A DNA stretch of 64,000 nucleotides, from positions 1,863,651 through 1,927,650 of the forward strand of contig NW_020653718.1 of the NCBI RefSeq assembly GCF_003589595.1, in the 5' to 3' direction. Of this stretch, positions 29,890 to 42,172 are shown piece after piece (the stretch's first letter is position 1; the number at the start of each line of letters is the position of its first letter). The position numbers and the translations under genes are program-made. Source of the DNA: Hyposmocoma kahamanoa (taxonomy: Eukaryota; Arthropoda; Insecta; Lepidoptera; Cosmopterigidae). The notes below the pieces were generated by a model that did not search any database, had not been told where the DNA came from, and worked only from the letters and a program-made list of their open reading frames with translations.

Positions 29890-32800
29890 ATGGCTTGGGG
29901 AGTGTTCACGTTCACTAAAGACGGCAGACAAAGAGTGGCAGGTGTCCTTCGAGCGCTGCTGATTGCACAGCTGATTGTATCACTGTGTATGGTCATCTTC
30001 TGCTACAATACTTCTATGAAGGTCTTGCTGCTTCTAAGAAATATACATAAGGTAAGTTTGTTTTCACTCGCATTTGTCTTCGAAAATTGTACAGAAAATG
30101 TCTTGAGAAATAGATAGATAAACACTGTTATAACAAAAATATAGATTAAGCATTAAAGAAAAGATATGACATAATTGTCATAGCAGTGAAACAGCGCTGC
30201 CTCAGCATATGCCAAAGTTTCCTGAGGCGCTGATTTTCAGTCAGGACCAACGAGAGGGATTAAGTTATTTGAAAGCAAAAATAAAACGACTATGCATTGA
30301 CCTACCAACTATGCGTACCTAAAGTTATACATTGACAATAGTAATATGCATAGTAAAATGTAAACAGTGTATCTAAAACGCCCTGTTTGACATGTAAGTG
30401 CATGCGCGAGCGTGAATATAACTACAGCTGTAGGAGTAAATTGTGATTGTAAAGAAGTTTGAATCTTGCGTACATTCCACATCGACGTAGCTTTTTCAAT
30501 GTCCTCCCTTAGCCTCCTGACCGTATTCGGCTACTTCCAATATCCCTGTTGGTGGCGCACGTGTGTTCTCACGTAGATAATCTTATTATTAAAGACCAGG
30601 TGCGCATAGGGGACACGTGAGCACACCATGACAGTAGTGGCAGCTGATCGCCGCAGGTGATCGGGCTTTCAGCTTGTCTAAATCATTTAGGTAGTATGTA
30701 TGTAGTAAGTAGTACCTACAATACAAAGCGATTGAAAAAGTAAAAATGTTATTAAGTTTTCATTCGCCTCACTACCGTATCTATCTTGAAACTACTCATG
30801 AAAACATATTCTCTATAGCAAGTCTTAATTCTAGTTATTAGTGTAGTGGAAAACCAAATTAAACATGTGTTTTTGATTATTATTGTTGCTTGTTACCAAG
30901 AGTACCTACAGTAGGTATATTTACGCTGTATCAGCGGAAAATATTAGCGGATTTTCTGTTTTACCATTCGTCAGCGTTAATTTTCAGTGTTTATAATAAA
31001 ACATAGGTAGACGCTTTTTAGATTGCAATAAAACGTCCACAACGCGTTGTGGTCTGTTGGCACCTAATAAAATAGCCAGAACGTTACATACTCGACGGGT
31101 ATTTACATAGCCCTTGTTGTAAAGTTACATCATAACCACAACGCGTAAGAGTGCGTACAGAGGCGCATTTAACTGTACGCATGCAGCACGCGTGCAGCGC
31201 ACATGCAGTACCTACTTTCGCGGCACATTCGTCAGATCTGTACGCACCATAATGGTCAAATACTGTGAGAGCCACGACTTGAATTTTGTATTATGGTATT
31301 TTGAGTTAATCACAACGCGTTTTGGCTATTTTAATAAGTGCTATAACGCGGATAACGTGCTATGGACATTTTAAAGAGAAAGTGTTGTGGGCGTTATTTT
31401 CGTTCAATGAGTGTTTTAGTTCTTTGAGTCTAACTCGGAAGAAATAAATTTATGTGGTCTGTGGAGTCTAACATGGATTTTAAACGGAATTGAAATGTGT
31501 TTCCATTGCAAACTCAGATCTGATAATCTCAGTACACAGTACTAAAAAAACCGACCTCAAGAATACGTGGAATTACATCTATTTGCCATTTTTTAAAATC
31601 GGTTACCGGAAATTGCGCACACCCGAATTCATCCCCCAGTTCGCCACTATACGGAACTTGACACAGGAGAAAATAAAAATCGGTTCTCACTACTCAAAGT
31701 ATATTGAGAGAGAAAAACGCCTTGAATTAGAGAATAGCAAAATCAAACATTAAAATTACTATTACCAATGCTCCTTATAATCAAATTTAGGTGCTATTTA
31801 TAAAAATGAATCTTCATGCGTGAACAGCCACTTTTAGAGGTGGATGATTTTCTTCAAAATTAAATGTGACCACTATGGAGGTACCCTCTCTCCAACAAAA
31901 AAGAATCATGAAAAACGGTTCACAAATACCGGAGGTATCGCGTAACATACATACAAAAAAAACATACAGTCGAACTGAGAATCTCCTCCTTTTTTTGAAG
32001 TCGGTTAAAAACCAATGATTATGGATTCGGTTATTAGAACAATGCTTTCAAAGTTTGTCTGATGTCTGTGTTTGTTAGGGGTGCGTTCTCCTCCTGTACG
32101 GACTGATCCTACTCCAAGCGTATTGCATGAAACTCCACTACACAAGTGGCCTGCGTCTGTTGTCGTGGTTTCTACGCAGCCCGCACTGGGAGCGGGTGTC
32201 GATGCTGTCGCGCTTCTGGATGATCTCTGGAAGCTGCGTCGCTGTTAATGGCTTGCTGGTTTATGCTGCTTGCCGGTGTACACTGAAGGTACCTACCTAT
32301 ACTCTTTTAACTCGACATTCCAACCGATAGGCTGACCCCTTCCATAACACTACTTGCTTTTCTAGAAAGCTTGGAATTGCTATAATATGTCCATAAGGAC
32401 ATAGTTATAATCGCAAAAAGCGATCGCAGACTTACCCTTAAACATATTTATAAAGAAATTATTTGACTTGTTATGTGACCTCTGTACCTATATGTGATAT
32501 CAAAGATTATTTAAAATGAAAAGAAATTGACACAACCTCGTTTATAAGAATAACTGCTTCAATATAGTCATAAGAATTTCTTAATAATTTATCTAATGTA
32601 ATTAAATCACCACAAGGACTTACTTTTAAATCACAATTGACAAAATGGCTTTTGACACATTGATTTTAAAGTAATAGAGAATATGTCGTAAGTAGTTACA
32701 AATATCAATTGATATTAATTCGACATGCAAATTGATTTGTAATAGTAGAGACAAATGGGAAATACCTTTAACATTTGCACAGGTGTGCAGGTTGAATACA

Positions 32801-34101
32801 ATGGACCTGATTTACTCAAGATCTGTATAAATACTGTATTCTGGCTAATAAACGTATTCTATACTACTCCACTCCACTCCACTCCACTCCACTCCACACT
32901 ATACTTGGTGAGGCCCAACATTTGTCATTGTGAAGTTTTATCCCCACGGAGCTACGACGCGGACAGCTCAAGAGTTAACTCAATTCACGTTGCAACGCGT
33001 TGCGCTGACTGAAAATCATATCACGTGATTGTAATTTAGTGATTAACCACGAAAGTCTTAGGATAGAAACGGGAATTGGAGTCACTTAAGCAAGAATTGA
33101 AATAACGAGAAAGTTAGTTATTAAAATAATTTGCTTACCTGCATACTGTAAACTTTTTTTAGTAGCAGTAGAGATCCTTGTGTCCAGGAAAGTACTGCCA
33201 CCTTACCTATTTCTGCCGCCAAGCAATATTTTTTTTTATAATACTAAATGACGGGACGAACAAGTCGTGCGCCTGGTAGTAAGCCACACGCCTGCCCATA
33301 ACAGTTGCAGTGTTACTCAGAGCTTTAAATCATAAATATCTGGGGGCCCGTCACCCTGAGACGTAAGTTAAGAAGTCCCATGTGCCTGTAATTTCACCAG
33401 CACCCTTACCCTTCACAACCGGAACACAGTAATGTAATCATTACTGCTTGGCGGTAGAAATAGGTAAGGTGGCAGTACTTCCCTGGACGAGCTCTTTCAC
33501 AAGAAGCTGTACTGCTACTAAAATAATGTGAGCATTACCGCTTTCCGGTTTAGAAGGCTTATTTATCCTTATGCTTAGCTTATGTTTCAGGGTGACGGGC
33601 TCAGTGGCAGTGCACGTCAGATCTTTGTGATTTAAAACTCTGAGTGGCACTGCAACTGTTATGGACAGGTGTGTAGCTTACCATCAGGCGCACGACTTGT
33701 TCGTCCCATCACTTGATATTATAAAAAAAAGTTCTGAGTGGCACTGCAACTGTTATGGATAGGCGTGTACACCAGGAGCACGACTTCTTCGTCCCGTCAC
33801 TTGGTATTATGAAAAAAAACTAATCTGTGTCTATATTAGTTTTTTTTTATTTCGCCTATTTATTGTTTTATTCTATTTTGGCGGCAATTAAAGTTTTATC
33901 AATTTAAAAAAAAAATTCAATTTTAACCACTATTGTCGTAACATGCGGGTAATTGAAATGCATGAACGAATGAATTAATGATTTATATATATTAAGAACG
34001 TGGTCACTAAAAGGCTTATTGACTTTGTCATATGAGGAAACCGAAAATCTCCTTCATGTTCCATTATAGTTAATTCCCACACTCACAAACACACACTCTC
34101 A

Positions 34102-34150
<49 letters not shown>

Positions 34151-37100
34151 NNNNNNNNNNNNNNNNNNNNNNNNNNNNNNNNNNNNNNNNNNNNNNNNNN
34201 NNNNNNNNNNNNNNNNNNNNNNNNNNNNNNNNNNNNNNNNNNNNNNNNNNNNNNNNNNNNNNNNNNNNNNNNNNNNNNNNNNNNNNNNNNNNNNNNNNNN
34301 NNNNNNNNNNNNNNNNNNNNNNNNNNNNNNNNNNNNNNNNNNNNNNNNNNNNNNNNNNNNNNNNNNNNNNNNNNNNNNNNNNNNNNNNNNNNNNNNNNNN
34401 NNNNNNNNNNNNNNNNNNNNNNNNNNNNNNNNNNNNNNNNNNNNNNNNNNNNNNNNNNNNNNNNNNNNNNNNNNNNNNNNNNNNNNNNNNNNNNNNNNNN
34501 NNNNNNNNNNNNNNNNNNNNNNNNNNNNNNNNNNNNNNNNNNNNNNNNNNNNNNNNNNNNNNNNNNNNNNNNNNNNNNNNNNNNNNNNNNNNNNNNNNNN
34601 NNNNNNNNNNNNNNNTTAAGGTTGAAATTGTGTGTGAAGGAAATAAATTTATTATTATATTATTATTATATATTATTATATATTATTATATATTATTATT
34701 ATTATTATATTTTCGCACACGTAGCACTCTGGATTGTTCCATTCTGTATGTAGTCTGCGTGAGCTCACAGTCCGCAGGATGTGCACTGGTACCATATTTC
34801 GGCGTTATGGCTAAATTTGGTGTAGATGAGGCAGCAATCTATAGTGGCATTCTACGTAAAGCAAGCGGACGGTAAATTGAAAAGCGATTTGACAAACGAC
34901 AGTAATATTTCTTAACGTACAATATTTTGTGAATGTTTCAGGATCTAATGAAAGAGTTGTCGTCCTCACTCCGGATAGGCATCTCGCAATATCTAACTGA
35001 ACCCATGTGGAAAAGGTTGTTGGATACAATGCAGGTATAGATAGCTTTTAATTTATTGATAACATTTAATTCGTACTTTCAGCGTAATAAGGCCACATCT
35101 GTAAAATGTCAATTTTTCAGGAGCTAGGTTTATAATAATAAATAATGCTCTTATCATACACCCTCCACATTGATACACGCTATACTGCATTTACTTGATA
35201 TCGGTCCGTAAGTGTGGTTAAAACCAGCCACAAATTTATTATTACCAACCATAGAGAATATAACCAGCTATGGAGACGTAATAAGGGCCATCCATCTCAT
35301 TCATGAAAAGTCATGTTTACTGAAAATTTGTCATTTTACAGATAAGGCATTATTAAAAATATTTATAACTTAAGTTGGAATGCCCATATTCAGTTTTTGT
35401 GCGAGAAACTTGGAGGTGCTACGTACGCACTGCGGAAACTGCGTCCCCTTGTGTCCACTGCGGTGTTGAGGCAAACGTACTTTGCATAATTCCATATATT
35501 GATGTCCTATGGTAGTTATTACAATATGGGGCAATTCAACTGAGTCCAAATGTGTATTCGTTCTCCCTCGAACCGAACTCGCAACGAGAATCCGCGAGTA
35601 ATCGGGCCCCGATTTTACGAACACCTACCCACAAGTCTAGAAAATGTTACAAATGACGAAGTGTTTTGTTCCCGACTGAAAGACTTTTTATTGGATAATG
35701 AATTCTACAATGTAGAGGGATTTCTTTTAAAGAAATTGTAATTATATTTTTAATTTTGGACGTTTGTGTTTTGAAAATATTTAAATTTTTATTTGTATTT
35801 TTGTAGTTCGTATTTTTCTCTATTTCTCTTTTAATTATTTTATTTTATATTAACATTAAAATTATTATTTACCTTAATGACGTACATGTTATCCCTTGAC
35901 ATTATATTTCGAATTGTGATATCATGAAATTGATAATATGAAATAAATGATTCTATTCTATTCTATCCTATTAAATTCGTTTAGATTTAGACCAGGTGCT
36001 AGGTGTATCATTTGTCATTAAAAAGTGCTTTTACATTTGTTTTGCAAATGCCCTTTGCGTGTCAATATTTAAATTTATTCTTATGATCAGATTGAACTAA
36101 GTTGTTGCGGAACAGAGAAGCCGAGCGACTGGCACGAAACACCCTGGATTAACATGGACTTCCTAAACGAAGAATCTGAAATTGTTATGAAGTAGGTTCA
36201 TATAGCATTTTTTCTGTTTGTTATTATAATTATGTTTAAACCTCGGCAAATGCTGTATACATAAAATAATTCGGAATTTCAGCATATTTTTTTCTACTTC
36301 CATACAAAACCTGTATCGATTAGTATAGGAAGCAAAAGACATACATCTACAAATTTCAGGAGAGAGGTTCAATGAGATACCTTTATAGTAGCAGTAGAGG
36401 TCCTTACCTATTTCTGCCGCCAAGCAGTAATGTCAGCGTGACTGTGTTCCGGTTTTAAGGGTAAGGGACTGTTATAGACAGGCGTGTAAGTTACCATCAG
36501 GCGCACGACTTGTTCGTTCCGTCACTTGATATTATAAAAAAATAAAAATAAAATTTAATTTAGTAAAAACGAGAGTTCTAAAATTTTACTTACCTTTATA
36601 CAATTTGATTATAAAATTATGAGGCTGTGTAAAAAAAAATATCCGTATTATTTTTATCACTTTCATGTGATAAAAACACTTTTCATGGACGATCTCTTGT
36701 GGCTTTATTTTATCCTGCTTAAACCTAGCAAACTCCAATGGGAAAAGCGCTAAACGCCAACGGCCATTAAAATGTATTAAAATATAAGTATATGCTTTAG
36801 GCCACACGAAAGTATGCCCTCGGTTTTGCATGAAAAACGTATTACCCTAGTGTCATACAGAATATATAGCGCTAAATTTGAATGTTATATTTTATTTATT
36901 TATTTAGTTTGGACAACTTACACTTACAGTACTTATAACTAAACATGAAAGTCATAGTCACAAAAAAAGGTTGAATCGATCACCGGCCAAAGATAGGATG
37001 CGGAATTTGGACCACAGAGCTTTGGGCGGTGACCGCCTCCAAATAGTAACCAGCGGATGTTAGAAATTTTTATTGCAATATACACTAGGCATTTTTGTGA

Positions 37101-40100
37101 GCATAGGAATAAAATTCTTTGGGTCTGCATCATTTCACATGTTATATAGGTACCTATACATTTTGATGTACACATGGGAGCTTAGGAATCCATGTGCCCT
37201 TGATATTTTATCTTATTATCTATCAAGTACCAATTCTGTTTTGATACATTTTACGCATGTTTTAGGGCTATAATTGGAAATTAATTCTTTTTTTGGTTCT
37301 AAATCGCTTATAAGTATTTGCTTTTTCAAACAAACCTTCATTTTGGGCTCTTTTCAGAACATATGGTTGCAACTAATTTAGATTCACTATTTAGTACTCA
37401 CTAGCGATCTTTGACCTTTGCGTGTTATGTTAGCAAAAATCATAGTGTGTACGTGGTTCGCGAGTAAGCCGACGATAACCAGGTTCTCATTCTAGCGTGT
37501 GAAGATGGATTCAGGCGTACACACTATCTGGAACATAGTTTCCCAAAGCGATCCCTACTGCCCCCCAGTGATCGCTGAAAAGTCTTAGGTGGCCTCGGAA
37601 GCAATTGGTGGGTGTTGAAGCTCTCCAAGGGGTGCTACCGCATGTAGTTTAGAAATTATGTTCTGAGATTTAATTGCCCGATAAATGGCGCTTGAAGAGT
37701 AAAAAACGGGATTTCGTCCGAAAAATGGAATTACGAGGTTTGCAAATTTAATCGACAATATGCGGTTTAGACTCCTACTTGAAAACTGCCTCCGTAGCCG
37801 AACGGTTACTATGCACTGCCACGCAGAGGTCCCAGGTTCGTTTCCTAGGTCGGGAGAAATATTAGTATGGCCTACATTTATTTCTCTCGTGAGTTTGGGT
37901 GTAATTTGTGGTTGTCTATGTGAAAAAAAAAATTATTTCATTTCCAATGTGTCAACATCAACAACCCATTTATAAATCCTGCTGGGCACAGGTCTCCTTT
38001 CAGGCAATGGGACATAGTCCGCTACGCTGGCCCAGTGCGGGTTGGGGACGTTTCTTCTTCGACGTATGTTTCAATACGACTTTTCCCTCACCGAAAAGCT
38101 CATGGGAAATTTCAAATAAATTTCGCATAGACATTCCGAAAAACGCAATGGTCGACCTCGGATTCAAACTCACCACCTCTGCTTGAGAGGCGGTAACTCA
38201 AATCATAAACCATAAAAAGCAAATCTTGTGGTTTCAGATTAGCTGGTGCCGACGGCAAAGTGCTTCCTCCTGTGTCGCCTTTCTCGTGCTGCACACCGAG
38301 GGTACTTGCCGCTTGCTACCACGACCCTTTACAACAGGTAGATGAGTACCGGATGTTCCTGTGGGTTTTTGTGTTTCGTGTTTCCGTGGTAGAACGATTA
38401 CGATACTGAATTGCCACGCAGAGTTCGATTCCCGGGGCCGGGAGGAATATTTTCATGATCTACATTTATTGCTCTCGTGAGTTTGAGTATAATTTGTGGT
38501 TGTCTTTAGTGTGTGTTCATGGCACCCGCGAAATAAAGGTTTCCCCAGTTCTCTGGGAGTGTGCGTTATTATTATTACATTCTCTCTTTAGGTAGCTTTC
38601 GGGAAGCTTCGGGACGTCTTCTCGTCCGCAATACCCAAGGCCTTGAAGACAAAAGTCTTCAAACAATGCGTGTTGCCAGCGATGACCTACGGCTTTGAGA
38701 CGTAGGGTCGTATTCTAGAACTCTATTCAATGCTCAAGTCAGGATTGCACTGGCAACACAAGCACTGGAAATACGACCCTAATGGCAGGGACTTGAGTAT
38801 GATTTCGAGTGCTTTGAATCATACTAAAGTCCTGACTTGAGCATTGAGTAGAGGTCTAGAATACGACCCGTAGTCACTTACTATGGACCTCGTAAAAAAG
38901 CTCAAAGTCACCGAACGAGCTGTGGAGCGAGTAATGCTCAGCATTTCTCTTCGTGATCGAATCAGAAATGAGAAGATCCGTAGAAGAACGAAAGTCACCG
39001 ACACAGCTCACAGGATTTGCAAGTTGAAGTGGTAATGGGCAGGGCACAAAGCTCGTAGAACTGACAGCTGTGGTCGTTGGGGCGAAACAGTACTCGAATG
39101 AAGACCACGAACCGGAAGGCGTTCAGTGGGACGGCCGCTTACTAGATGGACGGCAGACCTGGAAAGGGCGGCAAGTAACCGATGCATGCACGTCGCGTCT
39201 GACCGGCTGACCTGGCAATCTTTAGGGGAGGCCTATGTTCCGCAGTGCACGTTTTCCGGCTGATATAATGATGATGATGATGATCCTCTCTTTCTGAACG
39301 CAATATCACGTATTCGTCTTTTTTACGATCTCACTCAACTTTTAATAGGGAACGAACTACAGGTCAAGGTTTTGATAAGCGGAATAACATCGCTTTGAAA
39401 AATTTGTCTAACTACTTACTTTTTAAATAGTTTCGAAAGTTCGTTTTTCTCCGAGTTTTAGTTGAGGTCTTTTTTCCAGGGATGCGGAAAAGCTGATAGA
39501 CTGAAAGCCCTACTAGCTACATATAAATATGGGCGAAAACATCATCGTCAATGATGTTAATTTTTACCAGTTAAAGATAGTGGGGCAACACCATATAATT
39601 AATTAAGAAGTGTGCTTTGGAGACAATGGAAAGTTAAAATAGAAGACCTTAGCAGTAGTTATTTAAGTCTATCAGTATTTGCAGGCAGAGTGGCGCGAAG
39701 TGTGGTCAGGTGGGTCTCCTCTGCCCTCAGCGTCGCTGCACACGCGTGGCTGCGTCGAAGCGGTGCGGCAGCCGCTCACGAAAGCCTTGCTTGGACTGCA
39801 GCTCTTCAACGTGCTCGTCTTTTTGTTCCAAGTAAGTGTTATTCGAGATTTAAGTAGATATGTAGGCATATAATAAAATTGGTTCTGGTTGGGATATTCT
39901 GCAAGGTGGTCCCTGAATATATTTCATTACTGGTATTTTTTTATTACAAAATATGTTCGCATTTCACCTCCATGTCACCTGATGGAAAGTGACGATGTGG
40001 TCGATGATGGACTATGAACAACAATTTTTTTTTTCTTTTTATTTTATGTAGGCAGCAAACAAGCATACGGCCCGCTTGATGGAAAGCGGTTACCGTCACC

Positions 40101-42172
40101 TATGAATGCCAGCAACACCAAAGGCGTCACGCGACCGTTTAGGACCCTTCTCAAACCCCTTTTGAAGGACTCCATGCTGTATTCCTGCGGGAAAACCCCG
40201 ACAGGGTTCATTCCACAACCTAATTGTACGTGGGAGAAAGCTCCTCTAAAAGCGTATTGTACGAGATCGTCTCGGTTCCAGAGTTTGAGGATGGACTCCC
40301 TGCCGGTGGCGAGCGGTGCCGTGATAAAATGTTGCTGTTGGCATCATGTCAAACAGTTCTTCAGAACATTGGCCCTTGTACAAGCGATCCAAGACAGTGG
40401 TTAAATATCGTCTGTAAGCACAGGATCGTCAACAATGCAACATAGCACGTCTTTGAACTGCGTCAAAGGGCCAACCAACCAAGGATCTCGATGCTCTCCG
40501 AGATATTTAATGGCTTGTTTTGGAACTGAAGGCCTGCAGCAAATGGAGTCTTTTTAGCGGTGAACGCGCAAACTTGTGTCTTGGTGGGGTTAAATTGGAC
40601 TAAGTTTAGTCGTCCCCAATCAGAAACACTCTCCAGAGTTTTTTCTGTTTCTGACAAAATAATGCCTATTCCTATTTCGTCTCCCACCTTGAAAGGGCCC
40701 AAAGGAGTATTATTTATTTGACAGTAATTTGTTGTTGTCTTTGAGGTGTGTGACCTCCTTACATCGTCATCCCACCTTTTTATCGCCTTTCTCCGGTTCC
40801 TGGCCACTCGTATTTAAATTTTGAATTGTTCCATAGTTCTTTTGCCTCGCATTTTGATTTTGATTCGCTCCATCGTCACGCCCTGCTCGATCGCGACAGC
40901 GTACGGAGCTGTTAAAATTCAATCGCGTCTAATTTTGATTTCTTAAGTTTATAATCATTACTAATCTATATCATGTGTCAATTTTATAACCACCACAGCC
41001 TCTATCATGTACTTATGAATACGTATCTGTAATTTAGTATAACTCGGCCCTTTTGGGAGAAGTGTCTACTTAATATCTTGATATTCATCAAGTTAATAAG
41101 AATAAAACAGTAAAAACATTTCTATTTTTATTGTGATTTCAAGCATAACTTCTAAAATTTGATAGATATGGTGACATACATAACTAACAAAATATTGGTA
41201 ACTTACATTGACAAAGTAGTTTTAGTTTTTAAATAAAGGTGGTGTTGTTTAGTTTTCATTATAGCGGGTTATCCAATATTGTGCACGTATCCAATATTTG
41301 GTACGACTCCCTTACCGGGTTATCGTTGGCTTACTATAAACCACACGCGCTCCGCTCGCGGCAAACTCGTGAACCACGTACACACTATGACTTTTGGTAA
41401 CATAACGTGCAACAGTTAAATTTAAATAAATTAATAAAATCGGCCTTATTAGACATGCAAATTACATAAATTTCAAACAAAAAAATTAATAAAAATAAAT
41501 TCAAGTTAAAATAAAAGGTAAAAAAGCATGTCAAAAAGGTCCATGACTCGGCATCGACAAGGACTATGCTAATTACATAGCCTTCACTATTATTCTACCA
41601 TGACCTGCCTTAAATTGGAACATCGCAATTCAAATATATATGCACATGGGACTTGTCATTTTATGTCTCAGGGTGACGGGCGCAGCGGCAGTGCCCCTCT
41701 GATCTTTGCGGTTTAAAGCTCTGAGTGTCACTGCGACTGTTATGGACAAGCGTGTAGCTTACCATCACAAAATTAGGCACAAGCAACGATTAGACATGGA
41801 AAATAATCAATTAGAGTATTAAATTATTAATTTAAATAGCATAATACCAAACATACACAAATACGCAGTAGATATTTACAAACACAAGCTCAAACACGTC
41901 CCGAGATTTCTTTTCAAACAGCCACAGAAAACGTTTATGTTTGAAAGTTGATAGTGTTTGAGACATTTCGTTTCGCAGTTTTAACGCCTTTTGATTCAAT
42001 CTTATTTGATTTTCAGATAATAATAGTTATATTGACGCAGCTGCTGCGGCGCAGTGCGCTCGACGCTGTGCTCAGCGGCGACTGGGACGGCGAGGGCCGC
42101 GGGTACCTCTTCGGCCGGCTCAAACCCATTGCCGAGCCGTCTTATAGGATACAAGTGAGCCTGCATCAATAG
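29890..42172 (+). CDS. Tetraspanin of the peripherin-2/ROM1 type, 7 exons, 322 aa
   Basis: Exons 29890-30051, 32079-32288, 34942-35034, 36091-36191, 38238-38337, 39685-39831 and 42017-42172 join in frame (969 nt including stop). TM1 is in exon 1 (LLIAQLIVSLCMVIF), TM2 and TM3 in exon 2, and TM4 spans exons 6-7 (LFNVLVFLF then IIIVILTQLL). The large outer loop has CCG followed by DW and PW (exon 4), VSPFSCCTP (exon 5) and a further paired cysteine, as in the photoreceptor disc-rim tetraspanins peripherin-2 and ROM1. Members shape curved membranes through disulphide-linked oligomers; a photoreceptor role here is inference. The ATG follows SINE-derived sequence, so a more distant non-coding exon may exist. 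A possible donor at ATACAA|GTGAGC (near 42153) could allow another 3' end. Large introns hold many repeats and one N gap. Confidence 0.87.
30052..32078. other. Tetraspanin intron 1
   Basis: Contains the AACCGAC-type MITE at 31544-32008 and otherwise AT-rich sequence with no recognised gene. The block acaacgcgt recurs near 31037, 31137 and 31311. Confidence 0.55.
31544..32008 (+). mobile_element. AACCGAC-ended MITE, full copy
   Basis: Starts aaaaaaaccgacctcaagaa and ends tttttgaagtcggttaaaaa, so the ends are short inverted repeats with A/T tails. The interior has no intact ORF. Related copies lie at 25630, 52345, 52972 and 57946. Confidence 0.75.
32868..32897 (+). repeat. (ACTCC)n microsatellite
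   Basis: About six tandem copies of the pentamer actcc. Confidence 0.85.
33160..33232 (+). repeat. Truncated SINE
   Basis: Only the 5' part, gtagcagtagagatccttgt to tatttctgccgccaagcaat. Confidence 0.7.
33233..33520 (-). repeat. Lepidopteran SINE, full length
   Basis: Begins at the complement of the A-tail (tttttttataatactaaatg) and ends tgctactaaa. This copy best shows the whole element. Confidence 0.8.
33528..33830 (+). repeat. SINE plus a second partial SINE in tandem
   Basis: The first copy ends acttgatattataaaaaaaa near 33730. A second 3' part (gttctgagtggcactgcaac to acttggtattatgaaaaaaa) follows directly. Both have the A-tail, which fixes the transcription direction of this family. 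Confidence 0.8.
34086..34150 (+). repeat. (CA)n microsatellite at the assembly gap
   Basis: A long run of alternating CA that runs directly into the N gap. Confidence 0.95.
34151..34615. other. Assembly gap (N)
   Basis: 465 undetermined bases inside tetraspanin intron 2. No coding sequence is needed here for the tetraspanin frame. Confidence 0.99.
35035..36090. other. Tetraspanin intron 3
   Basis: Dominated by a decayed non-LTR retrotransposon 3' region; see the separate entry. Confidence 0.65.
35366..35970 (+). mobile_element. Non-LTR retrotransposon 3' fragment (CR1/Jockey-like reverse transcriptase end)
   Basis: Broken reading frames encode the end of a reverse transcriptase (WNAHIQFLCEKLGGATYALR, LRPLVSTAVLRQTYF, then ILMSYG). 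A later frame reads FCSRLKDFLLDNEFYNVEGF, the usual C-terminus of these proteins. The copy ends with a short ATTCT repeat. Confidence 0.75.
36380..36540 (+). repeat. Lepidopteran SINE, internally deleted
   Basis: Begins tagtagcagtagaggtcctt and ends cacttgatattataaaaaaa, with the middle missing. Confidence 0.75.
37788..37925 (+). repeat. tRNA-Gly-derived SINE
   Basis: The head folds like tRNA-Gly(GCC): A box gtagccgaacgg, anticodon arm with ctgccacgcag, B box ggttcgtttcc. The tail reads tctctcgtgagtttgggtgt aatttgtgg. It is not a functional tRNA because the acceptor stem does not close. Confidence 0.75.
38385..38580 (+). repeat. tRNA-Gly-derived SINE, diverged
   Basis: Shares gccacgcagag, gttcgattcccgg, ctctcgtgagtttgag and tgtgcgttatt with the other copies. 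Confidence 0.7.
38580..39280 (+). mobile_element. RTE-like LINE fragment, pseudogenised
   Basis: Frames broken by stops and shifts encode KALKTKVFKQCVLPAMTYG, then, after the MITE, KVTERAVERVMLSISLRDRI, WAGHKARR and GRPLTRWTADLE. These are the C-terminal blocks of RTE-clade reverse transcriptases. It ends in a short gat repeat (tgatgatgatgatg). Confidence 0.75.
38705..38869. mobile_element. 165-bp MITE inserted in the LINE
   Basis: Ends GGGTCGTATTCTAGAACTCT and its inverse are about 40 bases long with a few differences, flanked by GTA at 38702-38704 and 38870-38872. The LINE reading resumes on the far side. A lone end of the same family lies near 48425-48453. Confidence 0.75.
40020..40810 (-). 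mobile_element. Non-LTR retrotransposon fragment (Jockey-like) with flanking dispersed repeat
   Basis: On the minus strand 40463-40807 encodes VQFNPTKTQVCAFTAKKTPF followed by ISESIEILG, typical of the distal reverse transcriptase of Jockey-group elements. The low-coordinate side carries the dispersed phrase aagcatacggcccgcttgat common in Lepidoptera. Confidence 0.65.
41643..41768 (+). repeat. Lepidopteran SINE, 3' part
   Basis: catgggacttgtcattttat through agatctttgcggtttaaagc to gtgtagcttaccatc; the tail is missing. Confidence 0.75.

Larger units (their letters stand above)
32289..34941. other. Tetraspanin intron 2 with repeats and assembly gap
   Basis: Holds an ACTCC pentamer run (32868-32897), a cluster of SINE copies in both orientations (33160-33830), a CA run, the N gap and a TAT-rich run (34650-34710). 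An AG-bounded segment at 34733-34875 could look like an exon but is not needed for the tetraspanin frame. Confidence 0.6.
36192..38237. other. Tetraspanin intron 4
   Basis: Holds a SINE (36380-36540), a foldback-related fragment (about 37270-37370), sequence shared in inverted form with 41330-41400 (near 37420-37480) and with 13727-13850 (near 37540-37620), and a tRNA-Gly SINE (37788-37925). Confidence 0.6.
38338..39684. other. Tetraspanin intron 5
   Basis: Contains a tRNA-Gly SINE (38385-38580) followed by an RTE-like LINE fragment (38580-39280) that is itself split by a MITE (38705-38869). Confidence 0.65.
39832..42016. other. Tetraspanin intron 6
   Basis: Holds a dispersed repeat and LINE fragment (40020-40810), a segment shared in inverted form with 37420-37480 (41330-41400), and a SINE (41643-41768). 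Confidence 0.6.

Noticed and set aside
34086..34150. CRISPR-like or satellite array
   Set aside because: A simple CA microsatellite running into the assembly gap. No spaced repeats of CRISPR type exist in this eukaryotic window.
34733..34875. Possible extra tetraspanin exon after CACACGTAG
   Set aside because: Exons ending 32288 and starting 34942 already join in phase and align with the tetraspanin loop. Adding this would insert unrelated sequence.
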